A DNA stretch of 64,000 bases. Source: Colias croceus (Eukaryota > Arthropoda > Insecta > Lepidoptera > Pieridae). The notes beneath the pieces are model-generated. The model did not search any database, was not told where the DNA came from, and saw only the letters and a list, made by a program, of their open reading frames with translations. Made by a program: the position numbers and the translations under genes. Position 1 is the first letter of the stretch. Every line of letters starts with the position of its first letter. Shown piece after piece: positions 1-10,784 of this stretch. Where the stretch lies: the NCBI RefSeq assembly GCF_905220415.1, contig NC_059539.1, forward strand, positions 11,594,001 to 11,658,000. The letters run 5' to 3'.

Positions 1-116
1 GACATAATCATCGTAGATAATATATCACTAGGAAAAATATTCAGGCCATTAACCACACACGCACACACAAGAAATTCTCATTGATTTCGATTTGATGGTT
101 TTTATGAGTTGCTAAA
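1..116. repeat. Left copy of a long direct repeat
   Basis: These 116 bases recur without a visible mismatch at 597-712. The pair flanks a short non-autonomous element at about 117-552. The left copy is cut by the window edge, so the true duplication may be longer; bases 553-596 would then be part of it. Such a length is far above the usual 5-20 bp target duplication. A local segmental duplication or an assembly effect is as likely as a transposition signature. Confidence 0.85.
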
Positions 117-552
117 CATTGAAAATATTGAAAAAATAAATACCAGGGGGTGTTACTGGATCGATACCAAACCCAAATATGTGATTAAAAAAATTTTTGT
201 CTGTCTGTCTGTCTGTCTGTCTGTATGTGAAGGCATCACGTGAAAACTAGCGGTTCGATTTCGATGAAACTTGGTATAATTATACCTTATTATCCTGGGC
301 GTAAAATAGGATACTTTTTATCCTGGAAAAATACGTAGAAAAAAATTAATCTTAATTTTTCAGTTTTATCCATAGACGTTGTTCCGTAGAACCGCGAACA
401 CACGTTGCGTATTATTATAGGCCTAACCGTATTTGGGAATTGGGTCCAATAGATATTTATAAGATGTTATTGTCAGAGGTACTCAAAATGGAGAAATAAA
501 CCATCCACGCGAAGACCGACATCAGCGCGGACGGAGTCGCGGGCGGAAGCTA
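117..552 (-). mobile_element. Short non-autonomous repeat, family A
   Basis: Read on the minus strand, the element starts with CTAGCTTCCGCCCGCGACTC and ends near CAATATTTTCAATG. It carries a (CAGA)n microsatellite, seen here as TCTG repeats at about 199-224. Matching copies lie at 34206-34645 on the plus strand and, internally deleted, at 46368-46735. No coding capacity is visible. The ACTAG start and microsatellite place it with the short SINE- or RTE-tail-like repeats abundant in Lepidoptera; the exact class is my inference. Confidence 0.7.
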
Positions 553-596
553 GTACAGAATATACAAAGTGAAAGCAGATTAAAAATAGCATCGTA

Positions 597-712
597 GACA
601 TAATCATCGTAGATAATATATCACTAGGAAAAATATTCAGGCCATTAACCACACACGCACACACAAGAAATTCTCATTGATTTCGATTTGATGGTTTTTA
701 TGAGTTGCTAAA
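597..712. repeat. Right copy of the long direct repeat
   Basis: Repeats positions 1-116 exactly as far as I can read. Identity ends where the left copy runs into the family A element (CTAAAC versus CTAAAT), so the break coincides with the element boundary. Confidence 0.85.
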
Positions 713-1131
713 TTTCTCAAAACTTTTTTGATTAACCAAAATCTAGATAAACAGCTATCAATGTACCGTCTGTCATAGATACAATATTACTTGCTCTGTG
801 GTCATAGAAATCAAAATGGCTATGGGCAATGGCAATGGCGGTAAAATCAACTTGGATGAACAAATAATGGAATGATTACATTGAAAATTCCATTAAATCT
901 ATTCTGTTATTTATATTTGACATATTTTTATCGTCTATTCTTTAAAAATATACATTTTTATCAGGTAAAAATCTCATATAGGTATTATTTATTATGTTGG
1001 TTTATCTAAAAGTTCTAACCTAGTTCTAACCTTTAGGCATTTTATAGATTTCTAACAGAGCATACTCTAAACTAATTTCTAATCAGATAATATTTCAGGT
1101 TCCCATAACAATTTTAGATTTATAAATAAAA
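713..1131 (+). other. Upstream region of the Maf-like gene
   Basis: This is AT-rich sequence between the direct repeat and the start codon of the pyrophosphatase gene. It should hold the promoter and 5' untranslated region. I see no clear TATA box or initiator that would fix a transcription start. Confidence 0.4.
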
Positions 1132-2639
1132 ATGCTACAACCAGTCATGCACGTTTTAAAACAGAAAAGTATAATCTTAGCCAGTGGTTCTCCAAGGCGA
1201 AAAGAACTTATTGAGAACATTGTAAGTAAATTTATATTTGATAACCATGAGAAAAATATCGAAAAAACTTAGTCAGCCATACTCTATACTTTTTCAGGGA
1301 CTAAAAGTCGGCCTTTGCCCATCGTTGTTTGAAGAAAATTTGGATCCCAAAAGTTTTAAAAACATGTCTGATTTCGTAGAAGAAACTGCATTGCAAAAAG
1401 TTTTGGAAGTAGAAAACAGGCTTAAAGATAAGGGTACATCAGCAGATGTGTTAATTGGCGCTGATACCATGGTAACTCTGGACGGAACCATGTTTGGAAA
1501 GCCAACATCTGAACAGGAGGCCTTTGAAATGTTATCAAGGTAATTGTTAAAGTAGGAACAGATTCAGTGCTTAAATAGTGAGTTCCTTTTGTTCATAGCT
1601 CACAGTCTGTTGGTAGATTTTATTATTGATGCTATAAATTAAGAGTCACAGAAGTGATATTCGAGAATAACTACTGAATGGATTTGACAAAACTTTGTAT
1701 TCAGATGTATTTTAAAGTTAAGAAAACTGTTTGAATTTAGATTTTACTATTAAATTATCATAATAAGTTTATGTAGTGTTTAATTTCTTTAATATATTCC
1801 AGGCTCTCCGGCAGAGGTCACACTGTATATACCGGTGTAGTGGTCAAGGCTTCAGACAGAGTTGTAAAATTTACTGAAAAAACTGATGTTTTCTTTGGCA
1901 AATTAGATGAAGATCAGATAAGAGGATATATTGCAACAGGAGAGCCTATGTAAGAACTAATATTAAAAAATCTGTTATTTAAGATGAAGTAGGTATGTAT
2001 ATTGTATATTCAAGGCATTGTAATGGCCTTCTTGGTGGTAGTTAACGTAAAAATGGAAATAGAAACACGTTCTATTCGCCACCATGTAAAAAAGTCCATA
2101 ATATCCTAATAATAATTAATCTAAAACAAAGAAACAGAAAAAAGTAATAGTGGCAAAAAGGAAATTAATTATAATCTTCTACTGCACTGATATTCAGAGA
2201 CCTTGTAACTGTATTAATAGTTTTTTTAGTTAATACTAGCTGCGCTTCGCGGTTTTATCCGCATGGCTCTGCTCCTGTTGGTTAATACCAACCTACATTT
2301 CATTCATTCAACTACATTTCGTTCATTATACTAATGTGTAATGAAATAATACAGCCTATAGCTTTCGTTGATAAATGGGCTTATGTAACACCGCAATAAT
2401 TTTTCAAATCGGACCAGTAGTTCCTGAGATTAGCGCATTCAAATAAACAAACTCTTCAGATTTATAAGATTAGTATAGATATAATTTTTTTTTGTTACAG
2501 GGATAAAGCTGGCGGCTATGGTATTCAAGGAGTGGGTGGTACATTTGTGGAGAGGGTAGAAGGAGACTATTTCACCGTTGTGGGCTTGCCGCTATACAGG
2601 ATGTGTAAAGTGCTGTACGATATGTTTAAAGACAAGTGA
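1132..2639 (+). CDS. Maf/ASMTL-like nucleotide pyrophosphatase, four exons
   Basis: Exons at 1132-1221, 1298-1539, 1803-1949 and 2501-2639 join in frame into a 205-residue protein, the normal size for a Maf domain. All introns are GT-AG (GTAAGT, GTAATT and GTAAGA donors). Maf proteins hydrolyse dTTP, UTP and modified nucleotides to monophosphates plus pyrophosphate, acting as cytosolic house-cleaning enzymes. In vertebrates the domain is the N-terminal half of ASMTL. Visible motifs are ASGSPRR at residues 17-23 (nucleotide-binding entry), GADTMV at 84-89 with the likely catalytic Asp86, FGKP at 96-99 with a conserved Lys, and GYGIQG at 165-170 with a conserved Gln, then a GDYFTVVGLP stretch. 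The start ATG is followed directly by the family N-terminus. No methyltransferase domain follows: the stop is at 2637-2639. It appears intact; the third intron holds a repeat. Confidence 0.93.
2235..2480 (+). mobile_element. Short ACTAG repeat (family C) in intron 3 of the Maf-like gene
   Basis: Starts ACTAGCTGCGCTTCGCGG and ends with ATTAGTATAGAT. It shares the TTTTTCAAATCGGACCAGTA block with the copy at 10588-10784 and, on the minus strand, with 48775-48943. It is non-coding and lies just upstream of the intron 3 acceptor. The superfamily (SINE or LINE-tail) is an inference. Confidence 0.7.
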
Positions 2640-2828
2640 TGAAAATTGATTTTGTAGTTTTTTTTATAAAGATTTATTCTGTTTTTGTAGTTTTTATACA
2701 TTGTGATTAGATATGTTATGGATGTTGATATCAAACCTGATGTTGTTTAAATTCATGTCTGTTTTGATAGTTTTGTATTTTTTTTTTTATTTCATGAAAT
2801 ATAATACACTATGTGTATATTTTTTGTA

Positions 2829-3020
2829 ATTAAAGCTATTTCCTATCTGGAGTCTTTTATATTTATAGATGCCATTTTTAGTTGTGTTATATTTTATTCT
2901 CTGTTTATAATATATAAGTAATAAGTTACAATCTTATAAGAAAAAATGTATTGTTAACTAAAAATGTGAATAATTATAGTTAATACGGGTACAATTTAGA
3001 AAGAATAGATTGTAAATAAA
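2829..3020 (+). terminator. Candidate polyadenylation signals of the Maf-like gene
   Basis: ATTAAA at 2829-2834 and AATAAA at 3015-3020 lie 190 and 376 bases after the stop codon, in T- and A-rich DNA. Either could end the transcript. Signals are short and expected by chance in such sequence, so the call is weak. Confidence 0.35.
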
Positions 3021-3118
3021 ACTGGGGTTATTAGAAATCGTTTTATTTTTTCAATTACCTATTTTAAGTGTTCTATTACACAATAATGCTATACCAACTT
3101 ATTAGGTATTCGGACAAT

Positions 3119-4166
3119 AGCGGGTCATGGCGCTCAGGGTAGTTAGGGCATACCGCACGATGTCTTTCGAGGCTGCCTGCGTAATGGCCGGAACGCCGCC
3201 ATGGGATCTGGACGCCGAGATGCTAGCGGACGTGTATCGCCGCGTCTCGGCGTCTAGGTCACATGGGGTGAATCCTTCCTACGAGGAAGTAGAGGAGTGG
3301 AGGGCCGAGGCTGTCGAGCGGCGGTTCCGGGAGTGGGAACGCCGGCTCGAGGAGCCCAGCGCGGGTGAGAGGACGGTTGCGGCCATACGTCCAGTCCTCC
3401 AAGAGTGGTGCGACAGGCGGCACGGGGCCATAACCTTCCGCCTTACGCAGATACTGTCCGGGCACGGCTGCTTCGGGCGGTACCTGTGTAAAGTCGCGAG
3501 GAGGGAACCCAGCATGGTCTGCCACTGGTGTGCCTGCCCGGAGGACACGGCTGATCACACCCTTGCCGTGTGCCCCGCGTGGGCCGAGCCCCGTGCTCGC
3601 TTAGTCGCGATAATCGGGCCGGATCTCTCTCTACCCTCCGTTGTTCGCGCAATGGTGGATGGCGACAGATCCTGGCGTGCGGTGATCGCATTCTCGGAGA
3701 GTGTGATCTCGCAGAAAGAGGAGGCAGAGCGGGTGCGCGAGAGGGATCCTCACGCGGACCCGATCCGGCGCAGACGTCTTATTGGGCGTCGTCGCCGTGT
3801 TGCGGCCGCTTTACACGGTCGCAACGTGCCTCCTTGACGAAGGGCGCCGGGCGGTGGAACGGGGAATGTAATCCATCGTCCGGTGCGGTGAGGCGACTTG
3901 AGACGTGTCCCGCTCATGCCGCCAACGGGAGGGAAGAGCAGGCAAATCACCTTTCCTGTTCTTGGCTTGCGCCTGGCCTGGAGATGGGCTGCCGCCGAGG
4001 GGGTTGCGGAAGAATTCTAACAAATACCCGCGGCCCCCTCATTAAAGCGGCTCGACGGAACACAGTGGGGTTTTAGTCGGTAAGAATCCGACATAACCCA
4101 CGGCTCCTTCCCCGGGGGCCGTGGGTATCTTTGGAAGATTTCCCCACTATAAAAAAAAAAAAAAAA
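3119..4166 (+). mobile_element. 5'-truncated R1-clade non-LTR retrotransposon
   Basis: The insert is bounded by a 14-bp direct repeat, GGTATTCGGACAAT, at 3105-3118 and 4167-4180, and ends in a run of 16 A. It is much richer in GC than its surroundings. The 5' end is truncated just after the reverse transcriptase region, the usual outcome of incomplete target-primed reverse transcription. The 3' untranslated region holds a GC-rich hairpin around 4097-4128 before the tail. The insertion lies about 480 bp downstream of the Maf-like gene and not in rDNA, so it is an R1-clade relative and not a canonical rDNA R1. Confidence 0.88.
3121..3837 (+). CDS. C-terminal part of R1-clade LINE ORF2 (partial)
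   Basis: An open frame of about 236 residues running to TGA at 3835-3837. It corresponds to the region after the reverse transcriptase: an arginine-rich stretch, a block FRLTQILSGHGCFGRYL, then a CCHC-type finger of form CHWC-ACPEDTADHTLAVC, then the VVRAMVDGDRSW-type tail. In R1-clade proteins this C-terminal finger is thought to bind nucleic acid during target-primed reverse transcription. No start codon of the real protein is present: the ATG at 3127 is internal. Without endonuclease and polymerase it cannot move on its own, although the remaining frame is undamaged, which suggests a fairly recent insertion. Confidence 0.85.
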   Translation, partial: RVMALRVVRAYRTMSFEAACVMAGTPPWDLDAEMLADVYRRVSASRSHGVNPSYEEVEEWRAEAVERRFREWERRLEEPSAGERTVAAIRPVLQEWCDRRHGAITFRLTQILSGHGCFGRYLCKVARREPSMVCHWCACPEDTADHTLAVCPAWAEPRARLVAIIGPDLSLPSVVRAMVDGDRSWRAVIAFSESVISQKEEAERVRERDPHADPIRRRRLIGRRRRVAAALHGRNVPP

Positions 4167-5162
4167 GGTATTCGGACAATGCTTAGAGTTACTTTATTGT
4201 TATGTCTCTATGTATTAATATTTTGAAAAGCAGAATTTTTACATGCATGCCAATAAATTTGCTCTTCAATTTAATATATTTGTTAACTTATACTTTGTTT
4301 TTCTCCCTAAGAATCTTTATTATAATACTTAATTGTGCTATTATTTACATAAAAATTAAACACGATTTTGGTGCAATTATTCTGTCTTTATCGCAGTGCA
4401 TAATTGCAATGACTCAGACCATTGTTCAGATGACTAGATTTAGCTTCGAGACCTGTGTTAATAAGGTCACGATTCTTACCATGATTTATTAGGATGGTTC
4501 TAGAAAATACTAACTTATTTTTAAATAGGTACTGCGCAATGTGCACAATCGTTTAAAAACGCAAAAACTCCCAGACGCAAAAATAGTTTGAATTTGCATA
4601 GAAATAATAAATCGGGACCATTTCGAAATTTTATACGATTCATAAAAATAAATACACATAAGAACTAGTCATATTAACAGGCAGGTAGTAATGGGACCAA
4701 ATTTTCAATGAAAAAAATAAACATTAATTACATAGTCACAAGTAAGGTCACAAGTCACAACATAGGTTTGAAATGTTTGAAAGTTGAGTTTCGTTACCTA
4801 ACTAGGTACCTACCTTACCTATATTTTTTTAAGCAAAAAGGCATCCAGATTTTGTTTGGATCTCAATAAAATGAAGAGTACGATCGTGGTTCTTTCTATT
4901 TGATTCAAATAAATAATAGTTTAATTAATACATACCTACCTATTAATATAATAAGTACTTAATAACATTAAATAATGAAAATCCCTGAAAAAACAGTTCC
5001 CTAACAAACGGTGGCACATATTTTCAAACGTTGAATACCGTAAATGAAATGGATATAGTTTACCAGTTACCACCATTGCCAGTTATATAACTGATTGCTT
5101 CCTCATCATACTGATTCTTCATCATACGGTTAGATATTGTTTTCTACTTTCCGCGTATTGTC

Positions 5163-5194
5163 ATGGCTTTGTTCTGGTTTCGACAAGATGTACG
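5163..5194 (+). other. Candidate photolyase/cryptochrome-like first exon
   Basis: ATG at 5163 opens 11 codons reading MALFWFRQDVR, directly followed by a consensus donor, CG|GTAAGT, at 5194/5195. The motif WFR-x-D-[LV]-R near the N-terminus is typical of photolyase/cryptochrome proteins, where it continues as LHDN. I found no downstream exon with that continuation. A 32-base match can arise by chance, and I would not annotate a gene on this alone. Confidence 0.2.
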
Positions 5195-5275
5195 GTAAGT
5201 GTCGTGTGGGGCTGGGAGCACGGAAGATTGCACGCTGTACTCTGTAGTGATGTTACTATGTGAACTGAGATCGAC

Positions 5276-5283
5276 TATCGATA
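5276..5283. promoter_or_regulatory. DRE-like motif TATCGATA
   Basis: TATCGATA, the core of the DREF-binding element known from insect housekeeping promoters, lies in a small imperfect palindrome (ACTATCGATATTCGATAGT). It is about 80 bp downstream of the candidate first exon. One 8-bp match is weak evidence. Confidence 0.25.
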
Positions 5284-8099
5284 TTCGATAGTTTGCAGTG
5301 GTAGTTTATTACTATAGCGTCGTTAACGTGATAATATTTCAAAGAGTGTTATTTAAACTTTTGAGGCTACTTTTCATTAAACATATTTTATTAATTATTT
5401 AGTTAGGAATGCCCACTACCTAGCAGTTACACGTGTCAGGCTTTATAGAAAAATGTGTTAACTGTATGGAAAACAAAAAAAAAATTGCATAAACGTCCTA
5501 CTATTAACAACAATATTGATAAATAATTATTAAAATATGATATAAAAAGTGTAGCAAAGTTTCAATTTAGCAATAAATAATACTAAACACTCAAGTGAAA
5601 TGCGTGTTAATTTTCTTCTATAGAGCTTATATGTATATCTCTATTAATACATCAGATAAAAAAAAATACGATCGATACATGTACAAAACAGCAGCGAACC
5701 CATCCCTAACGTCATTATTTTTTTTTTCGAATAGCATGTGAGAGTGGGCTGATGCCACTTGTGAAATTAAAAAAAAGTATTGTTGTCTGTGGGAACTAGT
5801 CAACTAGATTTACCACCTGTGCTGCATCAATTTCGCGTAAAGCAATATGATTCTATGTTCATACACAAGGAATTATGTACTCTATTTAAAAGATATAAGG
5901 ATGTATATTGTTTGTATTCACAATTTCAACTCGTCTTGTTGTTTATTTCAAATTATTGTTCATATAGAAATTAGAACATATAGGTACATTTTCTTTTAAA
6001 TTTAGAACACGAATCAAAAACCTTGCCATATTCTATTGGTGTAATATTGAACAATAGGAGACTTTTTTTTTTTTTTTGGTTTTCATGGCAAGAAGATGTG
6101 ACTAAATAGGAGACTTGATGATGAAAACTAATAATTTGTTTTATGACTGGTTGGTTTTGCTATAAAATAATTTTCACACATAAAATGTGAACATTAGGAA
6201 GAAACTTCAAGAAGAGCCTTATCCAAATCCAATCTTCTTCTTAAAAAAAACTAACCTATGCCACAGAATAGTTAATAGTACAGCCTATGCACAGCTTCAA
6301 TTTTCAAAATGTTCAAGACAATAAGAAAGGCACTTCCTCGCGGCAAAAAAACAAAATCCGTATTGAGACGTGGGTGTGGGAACTGCGAACAGATGCGAAC
6401 CCGGATCCACTGCATCTGGCTGGGATCTGAACATTCATTTAAATTGTAATATCCTTTCATATTTCACTATTATCTAAGGTTAATTAAATTCAGTTCATTG
6501 TAAAATGTAAGAGTTAAATTTAATAATTGATGGAATAAAAAAAAATTGTCTATGAAAAACAATGAATGATAAGAAAAAAAGAATTCAGTAAGTATAAAGA
6601 AATGAACGAATTTTATAATTTACTTGTGAATATGTATAGAGTAGAACCTTAGTAGAACATAATAAGGCTATCGTAAGGCTAATTAATTATTATTAAACTA
6701 TGGTACATAATAATATTAGAAATTAGAATGCGTTTAATCGTATACCTACCTATATTGCATTGTTTTTATATAAAAACTACTGAATCGATTTCAAAAATAA
6801 TTTTATCAGAAAGCTAATTTTTTCCGAATCTCATACTTAGGCTATATTATTTTATTGAGTCGGGAAAGCGGTTAGCATCTAAAAATGTAACAATGTTTTG
6901 TGTTCTCTTGCAAATTGACTGAAGCGCGCATGGTTGCGCTTCAGTCTTCAAAGACGCTCAGTACAGTTACTGGCAAAATAAAGGTCCCATTATAAGAGTG
7001 ACAACTGACAATAGATTGAGGTAGGTATTTGTTAAAGAAGCTAGGTAGGGTTTTCGTTAAATATTATAATACAAATATGTATAAACCTCTTTGGCTTGTA
7101 TCTGAATACTACTAACTATTGCAGAATATTGACTTATAGAATTTAGGGAGAAAGCAAACTTGCAAAAATCCGTTGGTTTTATCCTCAGGTAAAACCGCGG
7201 GGTAAAGCCACTAAATAGATACTATATAATATATGGTAAACTAAATAAAATATCACCCAAATGTCTTGCACTGTAACGAACACAGCTAATGAGGGCTAAG
7301 TTTACGTTAAACTGCATGCACGTGGTGATCTTGACATTGCAGGAACCGGATGTGAAGGGTTACAGTTTCACGGAACCAGTGCTTTTCTTAGTTTAGTTAT
7401 ATTGAAGCTAGTAGATAGGATAGTAACTGGCTGGCTGGCCAGTAGCAGGATTAGTATTATACCTACAGAAATTTACCTAGCTAGTAAGAAGTAGGATGTA
7501 TAATTTCTCATTGCTAATTTCATGAAATGTCTGTAAATTTTATAATTAAGTCATACATTCATACGGACATTCGTAAATATATATCATAGCATTCAACAAT
7601 GATTGTACCTAAAAGAAGAACTTAGCCATTGTTGAACATTCGTTGAAGAATAAACTCGTAAACAGTTACAATACTACGTTCATAACATACTGTTTCCCAT
7701 ACAACTTCATTTACTCGCAAAGTACATAATAAGATTTATTACCCGTTTTGCAAGATTTTCAATGTTGCTCTTTTCCCTTTTATTAGATCCTGAGAATTGA
7801 GATTGAGATGATTTGGTTAGTTTGAATTGATAAGTAATTACAAGAAGTTCTTATTTATCCCCCTTGTTCTATGTATTAAGTTAATATTAAATAAAAATAT
7901 TGTAAATAGTCCACTATCTTATAAACAGCTGTTTCAAAGTAAGTTCAAACGGAGCTTCAGCAAACAGACCGACGATCTAATTTGGTCCTTGCTACTTTGT
8001 AGTCAAGTAACTTCTGTAAAAACATTATCCTTTGTATCGAGGACTTGCTATTCGACACTAAATTTATTAGTGCAAAATGGATAGATAATCACTACATAG

Positions 8100-8284
8100 T
8101 GTAAAACAAAGTCGCTTTCTCTGTCCCTATGTCCCTTTGTATGCTTAAATCTTAAAAATTACGCAACGGATTTTGATGCGGTTTTTTAATAGATAGAGTG
8201 ATTCAAGAGGAAGGTTTTAGTAGATAATATATAATTTATTCGGTTTTAGATAAAGCGGGCGAAGCCGCGGGCGGTAAGCTAGTA
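8100..8284 (-). mobile_element. Short repeat with CTAG end (family E), minus orientation
   Basis: It shares the blocks 'tcgctt(t/a)ctctgtccctatg' and 'gattcaagaggaaggtttta' with 45973-46132, and ends GCGGGCGGTAAGCTAGTA. It is non-coding. It appears to be another member of the short ACTAG-terminated superfamily. Confidence 0.65.
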
Positions 8285-9661
8285 TCTATATAATATATTA
8301 TAAAAAAAGTCAAGTTCTAGAAAAGAAAAAGAAAGAACAACGTTTATTTAGGAAGGTGCCGCGGCCGTCAGCTTAGGACTATTTGCAATACCTATGTTGA
8401 TACTAAAAAGATACCAAAACTGAATTTTATGTTACGAGGCCATAAGTAAAACAATTAAACAATCTTATCCTTGATTTTTACTTAGATCATTAAGGATTTT
8501 TATCAATTCAATACAGAAATATATAAATCAAAATCGATCTAGGAACTTAATCAATCACAAATTACACAAAATAAGTAGGAGGGTGTTACGATAATATGAA
8601 GGGATATTAAGTACCATGGGCATAGATTACTAAATAGTAAATAGTTACTATTTACATAACTAAAGCCCTTGGTTATAATCGAACCTTATAAGGTAAGCTG
8701 GCCAAACCTAACGCCTACCACGCTTACGAGTGTAGGCTGTTCTTTAAATTAATTATAGTCAAAATTTATGGCATTATATGTTTTTTATATAGTAAATAAT
8801 ATTATGTAACAGCTGTTAGAGACTGTAGATATTGAAATCTTTGGTTTTATGTTCTAACCTTTCATGGTAACAAATAACGTACCTACCTATTCATCTCAAG
8901 AAGGTTTTAGTTTGAGCCTTGTTTTTATTACTTGATAGCGCAGTTGTGTAGTGCACTAGCAAATAATATAGAATGATATAGTAGGAAATAGAAACATGTA
9001 TACTATTGAATGTGTTTTTGGTACTAAGTTCGACCCAATTCTCTTGGATAAAATCACGCGGCTAAAAATAATTGAGTATAGTAGGTGCGTAAAGTCAAAT
9101 TAAAAGAAAACAGATTCGTTTGTTTGCCTGTGTATTGAAAGAAATATACCTACACGTCTGTAATAAATAAATTAAGCATAAAGATATGAATAACATTTTC
9201 CTTGTTCCTGTTAGACATACGATTGCATATAGGTACAAAGTTATCATCTTTCATTATGTTATTAATGAGAATGAAATCCTTAATACTTATAACTATAATA
9301 TTAACAAGTTTTTACACTAAAACCTTTCATAAATTACATTGAACCAAGCCTGTCGTGTCGTAATGTTTATCACCTTTCAATCACTCGTGGGCGCCGCCCA
9401 CAGCACCCCACAAAAGCCTTTGTATAGAAATAAACCCAAATATGAAAGCTATTAACATTGAATTATTGTTTTTATTTTGTTGATTTTTACGTATTTAGGA
9501 TAACTGTTGTATAATTTAAAACGAAATTAATAGATTAAATTATCATTTAAATAGATTTGAACTACTCGACTATCTTGCAGAACGTTGCTGTTAAAAATCA
9601 ATATAATAGTTATACACAGTTAATATAAGTAGGTACCTATTAATAACTGAATTTATTCTAA
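8285..9661. other. Gene-free stretch
   Basis: AT-rich DNA without a recognisable gene. The only structure noted is a short hairpin, GTGGGCGCCGCCCAC, near 9386-9400. Confidence 0.45.
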
Positions 9662-9884
9662 TCCATACTAATATTATAAATGCGAAAGTAACTCTGTCTG
9701 TCTGTCTGTCTGTTACTCAATCACGCCTAAACTACTGAACCAATTTGCATGAAATTTGGTATAGAGATATTTTGATACCCGAGAAAGGACATAGGATAGG
9801 TTTTATCCTGGAAATCCCACGGGAACGGGAACTTTGTGAGTTTTTCTTTGACTGCGCTGGCGATGCCGCGGGTGGAAAGCTAGT
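9662..9884 (-). mobile_element. Short ACTAG repeat, family B, minus orientation
   Basis: Minus-strand copy of the element also at 26146-26381 and 46143-46368. It runs from ATACTAATATTATAAATGCG through a TCTG microsatellite to GGAAAGCTAGT. These three copies share a conserved 'aaatttcatgcaaattggtt' block read on the opposite strand. No coding capacity. Confidence 0.75.
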
Positions 9885-10492
9885 TTGTAACTAAAGTTTA
9901 ATAATAATTAAGAATACAGACATTCTCTGGGTTATAAGAAATGGTCCTTATTCCGATTTATTATTACCTACTATCTACTTTTCGGCAGCGCATCTTCATA
10001 GCACACATAGACATAACTTAGTATTACTACATTTAAGTTGTCCTGGTGCTCAGTTTCCGTGGAAACGGTCACATAGTTTCACAGTATTGCTATTATACAT
10101 TTTCGCAGCAAAGCTGCTGCATAGGACATCTGTAGTGTAAAAGCACCCGATTTGAAATCGATTATTTATTAAAAAAACACGTAACGACTGTCATAAATTT
10201 TATAATTACATTAACAGTAATAAAACTGATTGAGTTAATAAATTAAAGCGAAGGGATGTGAAGGTCTCATGACGGGGGCGGGTAAGGGCAGACCAAATAT
10301 GGTATATCGAATTATTGCGCCATTTTATTTTTAAATCGATTTTATACGAGAAATGGTCATGGCTTACATGGTGAATGTTCTCACTTGTGAAATAACACAA
10401 TGATTAAGATGGTCCAGCAGAGATAAATTTATTGAAGATAATTAATGTGGACATGTAATATTTAAATAATATAAAACCGTAGATAATAATAT

Positions 10493-10530
10493 TATGTATA
10501 TATTATTATTAATATAATAATATATACATA
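10493..10530. repeat. AT-rich palindrome
   Basis: TATGTATATATTATTA and its reverse complement lie almost back to back, followed by a (TA)n run. It could extrude a cruciform, or it may be the relic of a foldback element. No flanking duplication was found. Confidence 0.5.
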
Positions 10531-10587
10531 AACTATATATATATATATAGTTACTATACCTACTATACCAAAACTATATATTTACAA

Positions 10588-10784
10588 ACTAGCTGCTCCG
10601 CGCGGTTTCACCCCCGTGGCTCCACTCCTGTTGCCCGTAGCGTGATGAAATATAGCCACCTTGCTCGATAAATGGGCTATCTAACACCGAAAGAATTTTT
10701 CAAATCGGACCAGTAGTTCCCGAGATTAGTGCGTTCAAACAAACAATCAAACAAACTCTTCCGCTTTATAATATTTGTATAGAT
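10588..10784 (+). mobile_element. Short ACTAG repeat, family C
   Basis: Begins ACTAGCTGCTCCGCGCGG, contains the AAATCGGACCAGTAGTTCC block and ends with TATTTGTATAGAT. Near-full-length relative of the copy in intron 3 of the Maf-like gene (2235-2480). Confidence 0.75.

Larger units (their letters stand above)
4181..8099. other. Gene-free AT-rich stretch
   Basis: No ORF here resembles a known family. It contains one candidate micro-exon and DRE-like site (listed separately), a small damaged minus-strand repeat near 6735-6860 with the 'actactgaatcgattt' block of the short repeat superfamily, and otherwise simple AT-rich sequence. Confidence 0.5.

Noticed and set aside
1238..1543. Single 101-codon ORF starting at 1238
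   Set aside because: Its first 20 codons are intron 1 of the Maf-like gene. The acceptor at 1297 and the in-frame first exon at 1132 give the true structure.
3259..3691. Several minus-strand ORFs and a second plus-strand ORF (3570-4076) over the R1-clade tail
   Set aside because: They are other-frame readings of the GC-rich LINE sequence and lack any domain.
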